A stretch of 64,000 nucleotides of DNA, taken from NCBI RefSeq assembly GCF_000192225.1, contig NZ_GL872413.1, positions 551,678 through 615,677 on the forward strand, written 5' to 3'. A model generated the notes under the pieces. That model worked only from the letters and a program-made list of their open reading frames with translations. It made no database searches and was not told the DNA's origin. Positions 33,617 through 43,102 of the stretch are shown here, piece after piece. The position numbers and the translations under genes are program-made. Numbering within the stretch: the first letter of the stretch is position 1; every line of letters starts with the position of its first letter. Source of the DNA: Capnocytophaga sp. oral taxon 338 str. F0234. Lineage in GTDB: Bacteria > Bacteroidota > Bacteroidia > Flavobacteriales > Flavobacteriaceae.

Positions 33617-34201
33617 TTATTTAAGGAGTTCTATAAGGTCATTGATAATGCTTTGTCCTTTATCCTGGTTGTACCATTTTTGTAGGTTTTCTTTGAATTC
33701 AGGAGAGAGCTTTCCATGTTCTTTTTTGTAGGTTTCCACCATTTGAGTAGCCACTTTTGGGCGAGGTCCCCACACATGGAGTACCTCAAGGGTATTGCTG
33801 TCCAAGATGATAAGGATAGGAATCGCCATGGCTCCATTGGTAAGGAATTGGCTCATAAGGTCATGGTTATCATCACGGAGGACAATTCTTAAGTGGATAA
33901 GGGGGTTGCTTTGTGCGATTTTAGCCAGTACAGGGAGAATCTGAGCGGCATCGGCACACCAGCATTCGGAGATGACCAGCCATGTTTGTTCCTTTGTGAT
34001 ATGGGCAAAGAAAGCCTGTTGTTCTTCAGTGAGTTCTAAGGTGTTATCTATACGTTTGATGCGTTGGCGATTGAGTTTGGTGAGAGAGACCATGAACTCG
34101 GATTGGTCGGTTCCGGTGGTTTTTCCTTGTAAAAGGAGGCTATCCATAAGGTTTTTGTAAGCCTCGTAAGAAAAGGCATTGTTAAGACTTTCTTTTATCA
34201 T
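33617..34201 (-). CDS. Thioredoxin family protein with WC-x-D motif
   Basis: The 194-residue protein has a thioredoxin-like fold with WLVISECWCADAAQILPVLAKI. Only the first Cys of a CxxC is kept (CADA), which is typical of a Bacteroidota thioredoxin-like group. IPILIILDSNTLEVLHVWGPRP supplies the cis-Pro strand. Redox exchange by CxxC is not possible, though the preceding Cys pair (CWC) may function. It heads the yaaA-era run and has a promoter box 28 bp upstream. Confidence 0.85.
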   Translation of the reverse strand: MIKESLNNAFSYEAYKNLMDSLLLQGKTTGTDQSEFMVSLTKLNRQRIKRIDNTLELTEEQQAFFAHITKEQTWLVISECWCADAAQILPVLAKIAQSNPLIHLRIVLRDDNHDLMSQFLTNGAMAIPILIILDSNTLEVLHVWGPRPKVATQMVETYKKEHGKLSPEFKENLQKWYNQDKGQSIINDLIELLK

Positions 34202-34228
34202 AAGAATGAATCATTAATTATACAGGGA

Positions 34229-34236
34229 CAAAGGTA
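34229..34236 (-). promoter_or_regulatory. TAnnTTTG -7 box for the thioredoxin-yaaA-era run
   Basis: The minus strand reads TACCTTTG, 28 bp before the ATG at 34201. Confidence 0.65.
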
Positions 34237-34243
34237 CGAATTT

Positions 34244-34345
34244 TTAGTGAAAAGTGGAAAGTGGAAAGTGAAAAATGGGTCGCGTGAGCGAGTATGTGAG
34301 TGAAGAGTGAAAGATAATATATAGCCAGCGAATGTCATTTATTAT
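34244..34345. repeat. Heptamer repeats and hairpin repeat fragments
   Basis: TGAAAAG/TGGAAAG-type heptamers (34247-34276) are followed by GTCGCGTGAGCGAGTATGTG, where TCGC and GCGA can pair, and by a TATAGCCAGCG fragment of the CCAGC hairpin family at about 34320. The rest of the spacer to 34436 is AT-rich with no gene. Confidence 0.7.
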
Positions 34346-34436
34346 TAAAAAAAGACCTTCTTCTCTATTATTATTTAGACTTTTTACAAATTAAGTCTAA
34401 TAAATAAAATTTTTTTTTAATTTCATTAAGATGTTA

Positions 34437-34444
34437 TATTTTTG
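34437..34444 (+). promoter_or_regulatory. TAnnTTTG -7 box for the alternative complex III operon
   Basis: TATTTTTG is followed by GCACC, 85 bp before the actA ATG at 34530. Confidence 0.65.
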
Positions 34445-34529
34445 CACCGTGATAACATACCTAAAAGTATTTTATTAGGGATGCACTATAGAAGGAAGAT
34501 AATTTTTCATTTTTAAATAGCTTTTTTAT

Positions 34530-35858
34530 ATGAAAAAGAGTAAGAACCATAAGGGGAATGCACTGCGGGCGATATGGCTTTTGGCAGTGTTTTTTCCTAT
34601 ATACTTATTTGGACAAGAGGCTTCAGGCGACCCGGTGAAAGGGAAGGACTTGTTCAAAGCCAACTGCGCCGCTTGCCATAAGTTAGAAGGGAAACTGGTG
34701 GGACCTCCTCTTGGGGGGATCACTGAAAAGAGGTCTGCTGAATGGTTGCACAAATGGATTAAGAATAGTAAAACCTTAATTGATGCAGGTGATAAGGACG
34801 CTGTAGCCGTTTTTGAGGAGTATAATAAGGTACCTATGCTCGCTTATGAGACGATCCTTTCCGATCAAGATATAGACAATGTACTTGCTTATGTAACAGA
34901 CCCCAGCAAGGCAGAGGCTGCAGCTACTCCAGCGGCTCCAGCTACAGACCAAGCTACCGCAGGCACGGCTACTTCCGGTGGTGATACGCCGGCTCCTGTT
35001 GCTAAGGAAAAAGGTAAAGGCTCCCTTATGTTGGTACTGCTTCTTGGCTGTGTGGTATTGCTCTTGGTATTCGTGTTTGTGATTATAAAGTCCAACCGAG
35101 AAATTCGTAAATTAGCTAAGGAGAATAACAGTGAAGCGTATCTCAAGCAGAGTAAGTACTATCCTTTGTGGAATATATTTGTCAAGAACAAAATTATAGT
35201 AGGGACGCTTATTGTTGTGCTTTTCTTCTCCTCTACCTATTTTGCTTTTGGCTACCTCATGCAAGTGGGGATAGACCAAGGATACCAGCCTATTCAAGAG
35301 ATTCATTACTCCCACAAAATCCATGCGGGAGATAACCAGATAGATTGTAAGTTCTGTCACTCAGCAGCACGTACTTCCAAGACTGCAGGGATTCCTTCGC
35401 TTAACGTGTGTATGAACTGCCATAAAACGATTGATGAATATACCGGACCTGTAACGGCTGAATATACTAAAGAGTTCTATGATGGGGAAATTAAAAAGCT
35501 ATATGATGCTGTAGGCTGGGATGCTGAAAATGCTCGCTATACAGGGGTACAGAAGCCTGTGAAATGGACACGTATTCATAACCTTCCTGACCATGTGTAC
35601 TTTAATCACTCTCAACATGTTACCGCAGCTAATATTGCTTGCCAACAGTGTCATGGAGATGTACAAACGATGGAAGTGGTTGAGCAACATGCTCCCCTTA
35701 CTATGGGCTGGTGTATTAACTGTCACCGTACTACCAATGTAGATGATGCCAATCCTTATTATGAAAAGATACATGAGCAATTGGCTAAGAAATATGGTAA
35801 AGAAAAACTCACCATCGCTGAACTCGGTGGTTTAGAATGTGGTAAGTGCCACTACTAA
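34530..35858 (+). CDS. actA: Alternative complex III subunit ActA with extra cytochrome c domain
   Basis: The 442-residue membrane multiheme protein has six CxxCH motifs. The first (CAACHK, about 46) is in a monoheme cytochrome c domain behind a signal peptide. An Ala/Pro/Thr-rich linker and a helix (about 165-185) follow, then a second helix (about 225-250), then five more motifs, CKFCH, CMNCH, CQQCH, CINCH and CGKCH, forming the pentaheme ActA core. ActA passes electrons from the quinol-oxidising part of the complex toward cytochrome c or an oxidase. The first gene of actABCDEF, under a TATTTTTG box. Confidence 0.93.
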   Translation: MKKSKNHKGNALRAIWLLAVFFPIYLFGQEASGDPVKGKDLFKANCAACHKLEGKLVGPPLGGITEKRSAEWLHKWIKNSKTLIDAGDKDAVAVFEEYNKVPMLAYETILSDQDIDNVLAYVTDPSKAEAAATPAAPATDQATAGTATSGGDTPAPVAKEKGKGSLMLVLLLGCVVLLLVFVFVIIKSNREIRKLAKENNSEAYLKQSKYYPLWNIFVKNKIIVGTLIVVLFFSSTYFAFGYLMQVGIDQGYQPIQEIHYSHKIHAGDNQIDCKFCHSAARTSKTAGIPSLNVCMNCHKTIDEYTGPVTAEYTKEFYDGEIKKLYDAVGWDAENARYTGVQKPVKWTRIHNLPDHVYFNHSQHVTAANIACQQCHGDVQTMEVVEQHAPLTMGWCINCHRTTNVDDANPYYEKIHEQLAKKYGKEKLTIAELGGLECGKCHY

Positions 35859-35897
35859 TAATGTTTAATGATTAACGCCGATAATAATTAATTATGG

Positions 35898-35939
35898 AAT
35901 CATTAATCATTAATCATTGATCATTAACCATTAATCATT
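35898..35939. repeat. Six AATCATT heptamers between actA and actB
   Basis: Units are AATCATT x3, GATCATT, AACCATT and AATCATT, in exact 7-bp register. They lie inside the operon, just before the actB start. Confidence 0.9.
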
Positions 35940-35946
35940 GAAATTT

Positions 35947-38900
35947 ATGTCATCAGAAAAAAAATATTGGAGAAGTGTAGAGGAATTGGATACAGAGAAT
36001 CCTGTGGTAGAGCAAATTCATCAGAATGAGTTTGTGGATAAGCTCCCTACGCTCTATTCAGGCGAGCACGAATTTTTATCCAACAAGGAGGTGATGGAGG
36101 AATCCTCCACCACGCGTAGGGACTTTCTCAAGTATGTAGGATTCACCACAGCAGCAGCAGCATTGGCTGCCTGTGAAGGACCTGTACATAAGGCAATTCC
36201 TTATGTGGTAATGCCCGAGGAGATACGTCCAGGAATTCCAGACTACTATGCTACTACTATGGCGGATGGGTTTGACTTTGCTTCTGTACTGGTGAAGACC
36301 CGTGAGGGGCGCCCTATCCGAGTGGAGAATAACCGAGAAGCAACCTATCGTGGTTGTGGGAATGCGCGTGTACAGGCTTCCGTACTTTCCTTGTATGATA
36401 GTCTGCGAGCCAGAAACCCACAGCGGGGATCAGAGAATATCACTTGGGATACCCTTGATAGTGCTGTGATGAAAGCCCTAAATGAGGCACAAGCACAGGG
36501 AAAGCAAATCGTCCTTTTAACCGGTACTCTTGCTAGTCCCTCTACAGAAGGAATCATTAAAGAATTTACTGAAAAATATCCCAATACCAAGCACGTACAA
36601 TATGATGCTGTTTCAGAGGAAGCAGCGGTACTTGCTTTTGAAAAGAAATATAGCGTTCGTGCCTTAGCGGATTATGATTTTTCCAAGGCGGAAGTGATTA
36701 TTTCCTTTGGAGCAGATTTCATTGCCGATTGGCAAGGAGGGTATGAAGAGGATTATGCTAAGGGACGTATTCCTACTAAGGAAGGCAAGATGTCCAAACA
36801 TTACCAGTTTGAGAGTAATATGTCGCTCTCTGGTGCTAATGCGGATGTACGTATAGCCCTAAAGCCTTCCGAGCTAAAGATCGCTTTAGCTAAGTTCTAT
36901 GGGTATCTTACAGGGAAGACCGTAGGGGGGAACTTACCTGAGCGTGCTGATGCAGCCGTGAAAAAAGCTGCTGAGCAAGCCCAAAAAGCCGCTGGTAAGG
37001 CGGTCGTGGTAACTGGAATTCAGGACGTGAATGCGCAAAGTCTCGTGCTTGAAATCAACGAGGAGGTACTCCATAGTGTTGCTTTGTGTTATGAAACTCC
37101 TGTGTATATCCGTCAAGGAAATGCTGCTGATCTCAAGCAGCTCCTAACCGATATGAATGCGGGCAAAGTAGGGGTGCTTATTACTGCTAATGTGAATCCG
37201 CTATATACCCTATCCGCATCTGATGCAAAGGCTTTTGAAACCGGTCTTAGCAAAGTGGCAACTTCAGTCGCTTTTTCACTTCGTGGAGATGAGACCGCCT
37301 TAAAGACCACTTACCTTGCTGCAGCGCCTCATTACTTGGAATCTTGGGGAGATATCTGCATGAAGGAGGGGTATTATTCCCTTATGCAACCCACTATTCG
37401 TCCACTCTTTGACACCCGTCAATTACAAGAAGCTTTGCTTAAGTGGAGTGGTAAGGATGCTAATTATTATGAATACTTAAAGAATTACTGGAAGACAAAC
37501 CTACTTAAGGATGGTTATGCTTGGGAGAAAGCTCAACATGATGGTTTTTATTCTTATGAGGAAGTGAAGAGGTCAGAGAAATCACTTATTTTGGATACAG
37601 CGCCTATGCTGGCAGCCCTTACCGCAGCTTCTCAAGAAGGATTTGAACTCACGCTATATACCAATACGGGGCTTGGTGATGGACAACAAGCTAATAATCC
37701 TTGGTTGCAGGAATTGCCAGACCCTATTACCCGTGTAACCTGGGATAACTACCTTACCATGTCCGCCAGTGATGCTAAAGAACTTGGCATCAAGAATTGG
37801 CATGTAGCTAATGGTGCTTTGGATGGAGACTATGCTGAGATTCAAGTAGGAGAGGTAAGGCTTAAGGTACCTGTTCTGATCCAACCAGGACAGGCAAAAG
37901 GTTCTGTAGGGCTTGCCTTTGGTTACGGAAGAAAGGCAGGCATGAAGAAAGAGATGCAAATAGGAGTGAATGCTTACACCCTTTACAACAACTACAACAA
38001 CGTACAGCCCGTTACTTCTATTAGGAAAGCAGAAGGCACTCATGAATATGCTTGCGTACAGCTTCACAATACCCTTATGGGTCGTGGTGACATCATTAAG
38101 GAGGCAACCTTAGAGGAATTTATCACGAAGGATGCTAAAGAATGGAACAAGAAACCAGAAGTCTCCTTAGATCATAAGGAAGTGAAAGCCACCTCCGTAA
38201 CCTTGTGGAAAGAATATGACCACAGTACGGGTCATTTCTTTAACTTGGCGATAGACCTGAATGCATGTACAGGGTGTGGCGCTTGTGTAATAGCCTGTCA
38301 TGCTGAGAATAATGTGCCTGTAGTAGGGAAGAGTGAGGTAAGGCGTTCCCGCGATATGCATTGGTTACGTATTGATCGTTATTATTCTTCAGAAGAGACC
38401 TTCGATGGAGACCTTCAGAAGGTAGAAGGGATAAAAGGATTAGGCGCTGCTCTTACCACTTTTTCAGAGATGGAGACCCCTTCGGACAATCCGCAAGTGG
38501 TGTTCCAGCCTGTGATGTGCCAGCAGTGTAATAATGCTCCTTGTGAGACCGTATGTCCTGTAGGGGCAACCTCTCATGGGGTACAGGGACAGAATCACAT
38601 GGCTTACAACCGTTGTGTAGGTACACGCTACTGTGCGAACAACTGTCCTTATAAGGTACGTAGGTTCAATTGGTTCCTATATAGTAATAATAATGAATTT
38701 GATTATTACATGAATGACGACTATGGTAAGATGGTACTCAACCCTGATGTAGTGGTACGTTCTCGTGGTGTCATGGAGAAATGTTCTTTCTGTATTCAGG
38801 AGACTCAAGCGGTTATTCTTCGTGCTAAGCGTGAGAATCGTGAGGTAAAAGTAGGTGAGTTCAATGATGCTTGTGCTTGTTCCTCCGCCTGTGGTACAGG

Positions 38901-39042
38901 AGCGATGACTTTTGGAGATATGAACAATCCAGAGGATCCTATTGTAGCCTTAAGTGAGGATAAGCGTATGTACCACCTATTAGAGCACATAGGTACCCGT
39001 CCTAATGTATTCTATCAAGTAAAAGTAAGAAACAGCGATTAA
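35947..39042 (+). CDS. actB: Alternative complex III subunit ActB (molybdopterin-oxidoreductase-like, iron-sulfur)
   Basis: From MSSEKKYWRSVEEL the product is 1031 residues. A twin-arginine signal-like segment (TTRRDFLKYVGFTTAAAAL) is followed by Cys in LAACEGP, so it may be lipidated. The middle is a catalytically empty molybdopterin oxidoreductase fold. The C-terminal third carries ferredoxin-type clusters: CTGCGACVIACHAE, CQQCNNAPCETVCPVGA, CVGTRYCANNCPYKVRR and CSFCIQ, enough for three [4Fe-4S] and one [3Fe-4S] cluster. It relays electrons between quinol sites and ActA at the periplasmic face. Confidence 0.94.
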   Translation: MSSEKKYWRSVEELDTENPVVEQIHQNEFVDKLPTLYSGEHEFLSNKEVMEESSTTRRDFLKYVGFTTAAAALAACEGPVHKAIPYVVMPEEIRPGIPDYYATTMADGFDFASVLVKTREGRPIRVENNREATYRGCGNARVQASVLSLYDSLRARNPQRGSENITWDTLDSAVMKALNEAQAQGKQIVLLTGTLASPSTEGIIKEFTEKYPNTKHVQYDAVSEEAAVLAFEKKYSVRALADYDFSKAEVIISFGADFIADWQGGYEEDYAKGRIPTKEGKMSKHYQFESNMSLSGANADVRIALKPSELKIALAKFYGYLTGKTVGGNLPERADAAVKKAAEQAQKAAGKAVVVTGIQDVNAQSLVLEINEEVLHSVALCYETPVYIRQGNAADLKQLLTDMNAGKVGVLITANVNPLYTLSASDAKAFETGLSKVATSVAFSLRGDETALKTTYLAAAPHYLESWGDICMKEGYYSLMQPTIRPLFDTRQLQEALLKWSGKDANYYEYLKNYWKTNLLKDGYAWEKAQHDGFYSYEEVKRSEKSLILDTAPMLAALTAASQEGFELTLYTNTGLGDGQQANNPWLQELPDPITRVTWDNYLTMSASDAKELGIKNWHVANGALDGDYAEIQVGEVRLKVPVLIQPGQAKGSVGLAFGYGRKAGMKKEMQIGVNAYTLYNNYNNVQPVTSIRKAEGTHEYACVQLHNTLMGRGDIIKEATLEEFITKDAKEWNKKPEVSLDHKEVKATSVTLWKEYDHSTGHFFNLAIDLNACTGCGACVIACHAENNVPVVGKSEVRRSRDMHWLRIDRYYSSEETFDGDLQKVEGIKGLGAALTTFSEMETPSDNPQVVFQPVMCQQCNNAPCETVCPVGATSHGVQGQNHMAYNRCVGTRYCANNCPYKVRRFNWFLYSNNNEFDYYMNDDYGKMVLNPDVVVRSRGVMEKCSFCIQETQAVILRAKRENREVKVGEFNDACACSSACGTGAMTFGDMNNPEDPIVALSEDKRMYHLLEHIGTRPNVFYQVKVRNSD

Positions 39043-39058
39043 TGATTAATTTATAACG

Positions 39059-39100
39059 ATTAATGATTAATAATTAATAATTAACAATTGATAATTAAAA
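39059..39100. repeat. ATTAATR heptamers between actB and actC
   Basis: ATTAATG, ATTAATA x2, ATTAACA, ATTGATA and a final ATTAAAA in strict 7-bp register, ending 3 bp before the actC ATG. Confidence 0.88.
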
Positions 39101-39103
39101 AAT

Positions 39104-40504
39104 ATGGCATCGCATTACGAAGCACCTATACGAAATCCGCTAATAGTAGGAGATAAGACCTACCATGATGTTACTGTGGATGTTGCGCGCCCTGTGGAGG
39201 GGAAAGCCAATCGTCTGTGGTGGATAGTATTCTCTGTAGCCTTAAGTGCCTTTTTGTGGGGTTTGGGCTGTATTGTCTATACGGTATCCACTGGGATAGG
39301 CGTTTGGGGACTTAATAAGACCGTAGGTTGGGCATGGGATATCACCAACTTTGTATGGTGGGTAGGGATCGGTCACGCCGGTACACTTATTTCCGCCGTA
39401 TTGTTACTTTTCCGTCAGAAATGGAGGATGGCTATTAACCGTTCAGCGGAGGCGATGACGATCTTCTCAGTAGTTCAGGCGGGTATTTTTCCGATTATCC
39501 ACATGGGTCGCCCGTGGCTTGCCTACTGGACAATGCCCATCCCGAATCAGTTTGGTTCCTTGTGGGTAAACTTTAATTCGCCTTTGTTATGGGACGTATT
39601 TGCTATTTCCACTTATCTTTCTGTATCCTTGGTATTCTGGTGGACAGGTTTGCTTCCTGATTTTGCTATGTTGCGAGATAGGGCGGTGAAACCTTTTCAG
39701 AAGAAGATATATAGCTTGGTGAGTTTTGGTTGGAGTGGAAGGGCGAAGGACTGGCAGCGTTTTGAGGAAGTTTCCTTAGTATTAGCTGGCTTGGCAACCC
39801 CCTTGGTGCTTTCAGTGCACACCATTGTATCCTTTGACTTTGCCACCTCAGTAATCCCAGGTTGGCATACCACGATCTTTCCGCCATACTTTGTCGCAGG
39901 GGCGATATTCTCAGGGTTCTCTATGGTGAATACATTGCTTATTATCATGCGTAAGGTAAGCCATTTGGAGGATTATATCACCCTTCAGCACATTGAACTG
40001 ATGAACTTGGTGGTAATGATTACCGGTTCTATTGTAGGATGTGCTTATATTACAGAGCTTTTTGTATCTTGGTATTCTGGGGTAGAATATGAGCAATATA
40101 CATTCCTTAACCGAGCTACAGGTCCTTACTGGTGGGCATATTGGATGATGATGTCCTGCAATGTGTTCTCACCACAGTTCATGTGGATAAAGAAGTTACG
40201 TCGTAGTATTCTTTTCTCCTTCTGTATATCCATCGTAGTGAATATAGGGATGTGGTTTGAGCGTTTTGTGATTATAGTAACCTCTGTGCATAGGGATTAC
40301 CTACCTTCCTCATGGACAATGTTTTCTCCTACCTTTGTTGATATAGGGGTGTATGCAGGTACCATAGGTTTCTTCTTTGTGCTTTTCCTTTTGTATGCGC
40401 GTACTTTCCCAGTGATAGCGCAAGCCGAAGTAAAATCCATCCTGAAATCCTCTGGAGAGAAGTATAAAAAATTAAGAGAAGCGAACCCAAATAATTCCCA
40501 TTAG
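39104..40504 (+). CDS. actC: Alternative complex III subunit ActC (NrfD-like)
   Basis: The 466-residue protein has about ten transmembrane helices of the NrfD/PsrC type. GIGHAGTLISAVLLLFRQKWR is the conserved quinol-site helix region, and HMGRPWLAYW and TIVSFDFATSVIPGWHTTIFPPYF are strongly conserved ActC blocks. It provides quinol binding together with ActF. It sits in the normal position, 2 bp from actD. Confidence 0.95.
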   Translation: MASHYEAPIRNPLIVGDKTYHDVTVDVARPVEGKANRLWWIVFSVALSAFLWGLGCIVYTVSTGIGVWGLNKTVGWAWDITNFVWWVGIGHAGTLISAVLLLFRQKWRMAINRSAEAMTIFSVVQAGIFPIIHMGRPWLAYWTMPIPNQFGSLWVNFNSPLLWDVFAISTYLSVSLVFWWTGLLPDFAMLRDRAVKPFQKKIYSLVSFGWSGRAKDWQRFEEVSLVLAGLATPLVLSVHTIVSFDFATSVIPGWHTTIFPPYFVAGAIFSGFSMVNTLLIIMRKVSHLEDYITLQHIELMNLVVMITGSIVGCAYITELFVSWYSGVEYEQYTFLNRATGPYWWAYWMMMSCNVFSPQFMWIKKLRRSILFSFCISIVVNIGMWFERFVIIVTSVHRDYLPSSWTMFSPTFVDIGVYAGTIGFFFVLFLLYARTFPVIAQAEVKSILKSSGEKYKKLREANPNNSH

Positions 40505-40506
40505 TT

Positions 40507-41043
40507 ATGAATAAGAAAGTAGTACAAGCAATCTATAATGACGATGACGTTCTTTTGGACGCTGTAAAGAAAGTACGAGGAGTGAACCTCAAGATAGAGG
40601 AGGTATATACACCGTTTCCGGTACATGGATTGGACGAAGCGATGGGACTTAAGCATACTCGCCTTGCTATAGCCTCCTTCATATATGGTTGTATAGGGCT
40701 TGTAGTGGCTGTATTGATGATGAAGTACATTATGATAGATGACTGGCCACGTAATATAGGAGGAAAGCCTAATTTCACCTATATAGATAACCTGCCTGCC
40801 TTTATTCCTGTAATGTTTGAGATGACCATTTTCTTTGCAGCGCACCTTATGGTTATCAGTTTTTATATGCGCAGTAAGTTATACCCTTATAAGAAGGCAG
40901 AGAATCCTGACCCACGTACTACCGATGACCATTTTCTAATGGAAGTGGAAAGTACAGGCAATGAGCAAGAGCTTGTAAAGTTCTTGGAAGAGACAGGTGC
41001 CATAGAGGTAAAAATAGCAGACAAAAAAGCCATTGAGATATGA
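40507..41043 (+). CDS. actD: Alternative complex III subunit ActD (DUF3341)
   Basis: The 178-residue protein has a cytoplasmic N-terminus (VQAIYNDDDVLLDAVKKV, then the GVNLKIEEVYTPFPVHGLDEAMGL stretch typical of DUF3341), two transmembrane helices (about 60-82 and 95-118) and a C-terminal DPRTTDDHFLMEVE segment. It overlaps actE by 4 bp. Confidence 0.94.
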   Translation: MNKKVVQAIYNDDDVLLDAVKKVRGVNLKIEEVYTPFPVHGLDEAMGLKHTRLAIASFIYGCIGLVVAVLMMKYIMIDDWPRNIGGKPNFTYIDNLPAFIPVMFEMTIFFAAHLMVISFYMRSKLYPYKKAENPDPRTTDDHFLMEVESTGNEQELVKFLEETGAIEVKIADKKAIEI

Positions 41044-41621
41044 AAAAGATATATATACTTGCCCTATTGGTAGGGGGTCTTTCGCTTACTTCTTGTTTTC
41101 ACAAGGATAAGCCGAACTACCAATATATGGCAGATACCGATATGTACTTTCCTGTGGGTTATGAGACCTATCAGGAGATTCCCCAGGGCAATACAGCCTT
41201 CAAGGGGAATATGGAGGCACAGCTCCCTCCAGAGAATACCATCAAGCGAGGGTGGATGCCCTTTGCGTATCCTAATACCAATGAGGGCTATGAGGATGCT
41301 AAGGCAAACCTAAAGAATCCGCTCCTTGCCGATAGTTTAGCGATAAAAGATCACCTTAAGGAAGGGGCTGCCCTATATAACATCTATTGTATGGTATGTC
41401 ATGGTTCAGAAGGAGATGGACAAGGAATCTTAGTGAAACGTGAGAAATACTTAGGAGTTCCTAACTATAAGGATAGAGAAATCACACAGGGGAGTATCTA
41501 CTATGTGATTTATCACGGGCGTAATGCTATGGGGTCTTATGCCTCTCAGATTACTGAGAAGGAGCGTTGGCAAGTAGCCTTATATGTAGAAGAACTTCGT
41601 AATAAACTCTTAAATAAATAA
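41040..41621 (+). CDS. actE: Alternative complex III subunit ActE, monoheme cytochrome c lipoprotein
   Basis: The 193-residue lipoprotein (MKKIYILALLVGGLSLTSCF) has one heme site, CMVCHGSEGDGQG (about 118), and a distal Met in NAMGSYASQI. The NYQYMADTDMYFP segment after the anchor is typical of ActE. It receives electrons within the complex. Confidence 0.94.
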   Translation: MKKIYILALLVGGLSLTSCFHKDKPNYQYMADTDMYFPVGYETYQEIPQGNTAFKGNMEAQLPPENTIKRGWMPFAYPNTNEGYEDAKANLKNPLLADSLAIKDHLKEGAALYNIYCMVCHGSEGDGQGILVKREKYLGVPNYKDREITQGSIYYVIYHGRNAMGSYASQITEKERWQVALYVEELRNKLLNK

Positions 41622-41644
41622 CCCACTTAATAGAAGAAGAAATT

Positions 41645-42883
41645 ATGTATTCGTTTTCAGGAAAAATCAAATTAGTAGCCATCCTCAGTATGGTAGTGGG
41701 GCTTTTAGGTATTGGCTATAGCTTTATAGCTGCGCCGAGCACAGTGGAGGCATTGGGAGTACCAGCAGGAGGAGATGCTGCCCACGCTGAACATGTATTA
41801 CAACTATTGAAGAATAAGCCATGGGCGGCGCTTTATGTAGCAGCCTTATTCTTTATGCTTATAAGCTTAGGGGTGTTGGCTTTCTATGCCATTAACCGAG
41901 CTGCACAGGCGGGATGGGCACCCATCCTCTTTAGGGTGATGGAAGGAATCACAGGCTATTTGCCTGTGGGGGCACTTATTTTCTTTGTTCTATTGGTGCT
42001 TTCAGGGCTTCATTTGAATCATCTTTTTATCTGGATGGATCCGCAAGTGGTAGCGCATGATACGGTGATACAGGGCAAAACAGCTTATCTGAATGTACCC
42101 TTTTTTCTTATAAGAACTGCCATATATCTATTAGGATGGATAGGCTACCGACAAATTACTCGTAGGCTTTCTAAAGCACAAGACCAGGCAAGCGATAATC
42201 GTCCTTTTGTGAAGGCATTTAAGTGGTCAGCAGGTTTCTTGGTGTTCTTCTTAGTTACTGAATCCATGATGTCATGGGACTGGATTATGGGGTTAGACCC
42301 TCATTGGTTCAGTACCTTATTTGGGTGGTATGTGTTCAGTAGCTTTATCACCGCTTCTATAGCAGCGCTTATCTTGGTTACGATCACCCTTAAAGGACAA
42401 GGTTACTTAGAACATGTGAATGATAGTCACTTACATGATTTAGCTAAGTATCTTTTTGGGTTCTCTATCTTCTGGGCATATCTTTGGTTCTCCCAGTATA
42501 TGTTGTATTGGTATTCCAATATTCCTGAGGAGGTTACCTATTTCATCACACGGTTGAATGATTTTGAGCCCGTGGTATTGGGTATGCTTGCTATTAACTT
42601 TCTTTTGCCATTGCTTATTTTGGTAGATTCAGATATCAAGCGCAAGCCATGGGTGATAGGTATTATGTCGGTGGTAATCCTTGCCGGACATTATTTGGAT
42701 TTCTATAATATGATTATGCCTGCTACTGTGGGCGACCAATGGAGTATAGGCATAGGAGAGATAGGGAGCGTAGTGTTCTTCTTTGGACTGTTCACTTATG
42801 TTACCTTCCTTACCCTCACCAAGGTGCCATTGATAGAGAAAAGACACCCACTGATGGGCGAAAGCGAACATTTTCATTATTGA
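41645..42883 (+). CDS. actF: Alternative complex III subunit ActF
   Basis: The 412-residue protein has about ten transmembrane helices and is related to ActC. LFIWMDP, SMMSWDWIMGLDPHWFSTLFGWYVFSS and FSIFWAYLWFSQYMLYWYSNIPEE are highly conserved ActF stretches. It ends the operon; oxidase genes, which often follow in this phylum, are not found downstream. Confidence 0.94.
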   Translation: MYSFSGKIKLVAILSMVVGLLGIGYSFIAAPSTVEALGVPAGGDAAHAEHVLQLLKNKPWAALYVAALFFMLISLGVLAFYAINRAAQAGWAPILFRVMEGITGYLPVGALIFFVLLVLSGLHLNHLFIWMDPQVVAHDTVIQGKTAYLNVPFFLIRTAIYLLGWIGYRQITRRLSKAQDQASDNRPFVKAFKWSAGFLVFFLVTESMMSWDWIMGLDPHWFSTLFGWYVFSSFITASIAALILVTITLKGQGYLEHVNDSHLHDLAKYLFGFSIFWAYLWFSQYMLYWYSNIPEEVTYFITRLNDFEPVVLGMLAINFLLPLLILVDSDIKRKPWVIGIMSVVILAGHYLDFYNMIMPATVGDQWSIGIGEIGSVVFFFGLFTYVTFLTLTKVPLIEKRHPLMGESEHFHY

Positions 42884-43026
42884 TAAATATTTTCTAAGAA
42901 TAAGGAATGAAAAATAGATTACTTTTTCACTTCTTTTTTATTTTAACATTTCTTCTGTTTGTGCATAAAAACATACATTTCATGTCCTGAGAAGGATATT
43001 TTTATGGTAGGGAAGAATAAAAAGCA

Positions 43027-43034
43027 TATCTTTG
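43027..43034 (+). promoter_or_regulatory. TAnnTTTG -7 box
   Basis: TATCTTTG followed by GCATCG, 69 bp before the lipoprotein ATG at 43103. Confidence 0.6.
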
Positions 43035-43102
43035 CATCGTGAAAGAGAATAATCTTGCAATAAGCAATAAATACTGTAATCTTATAACTTAATAATCATA
43101 TT

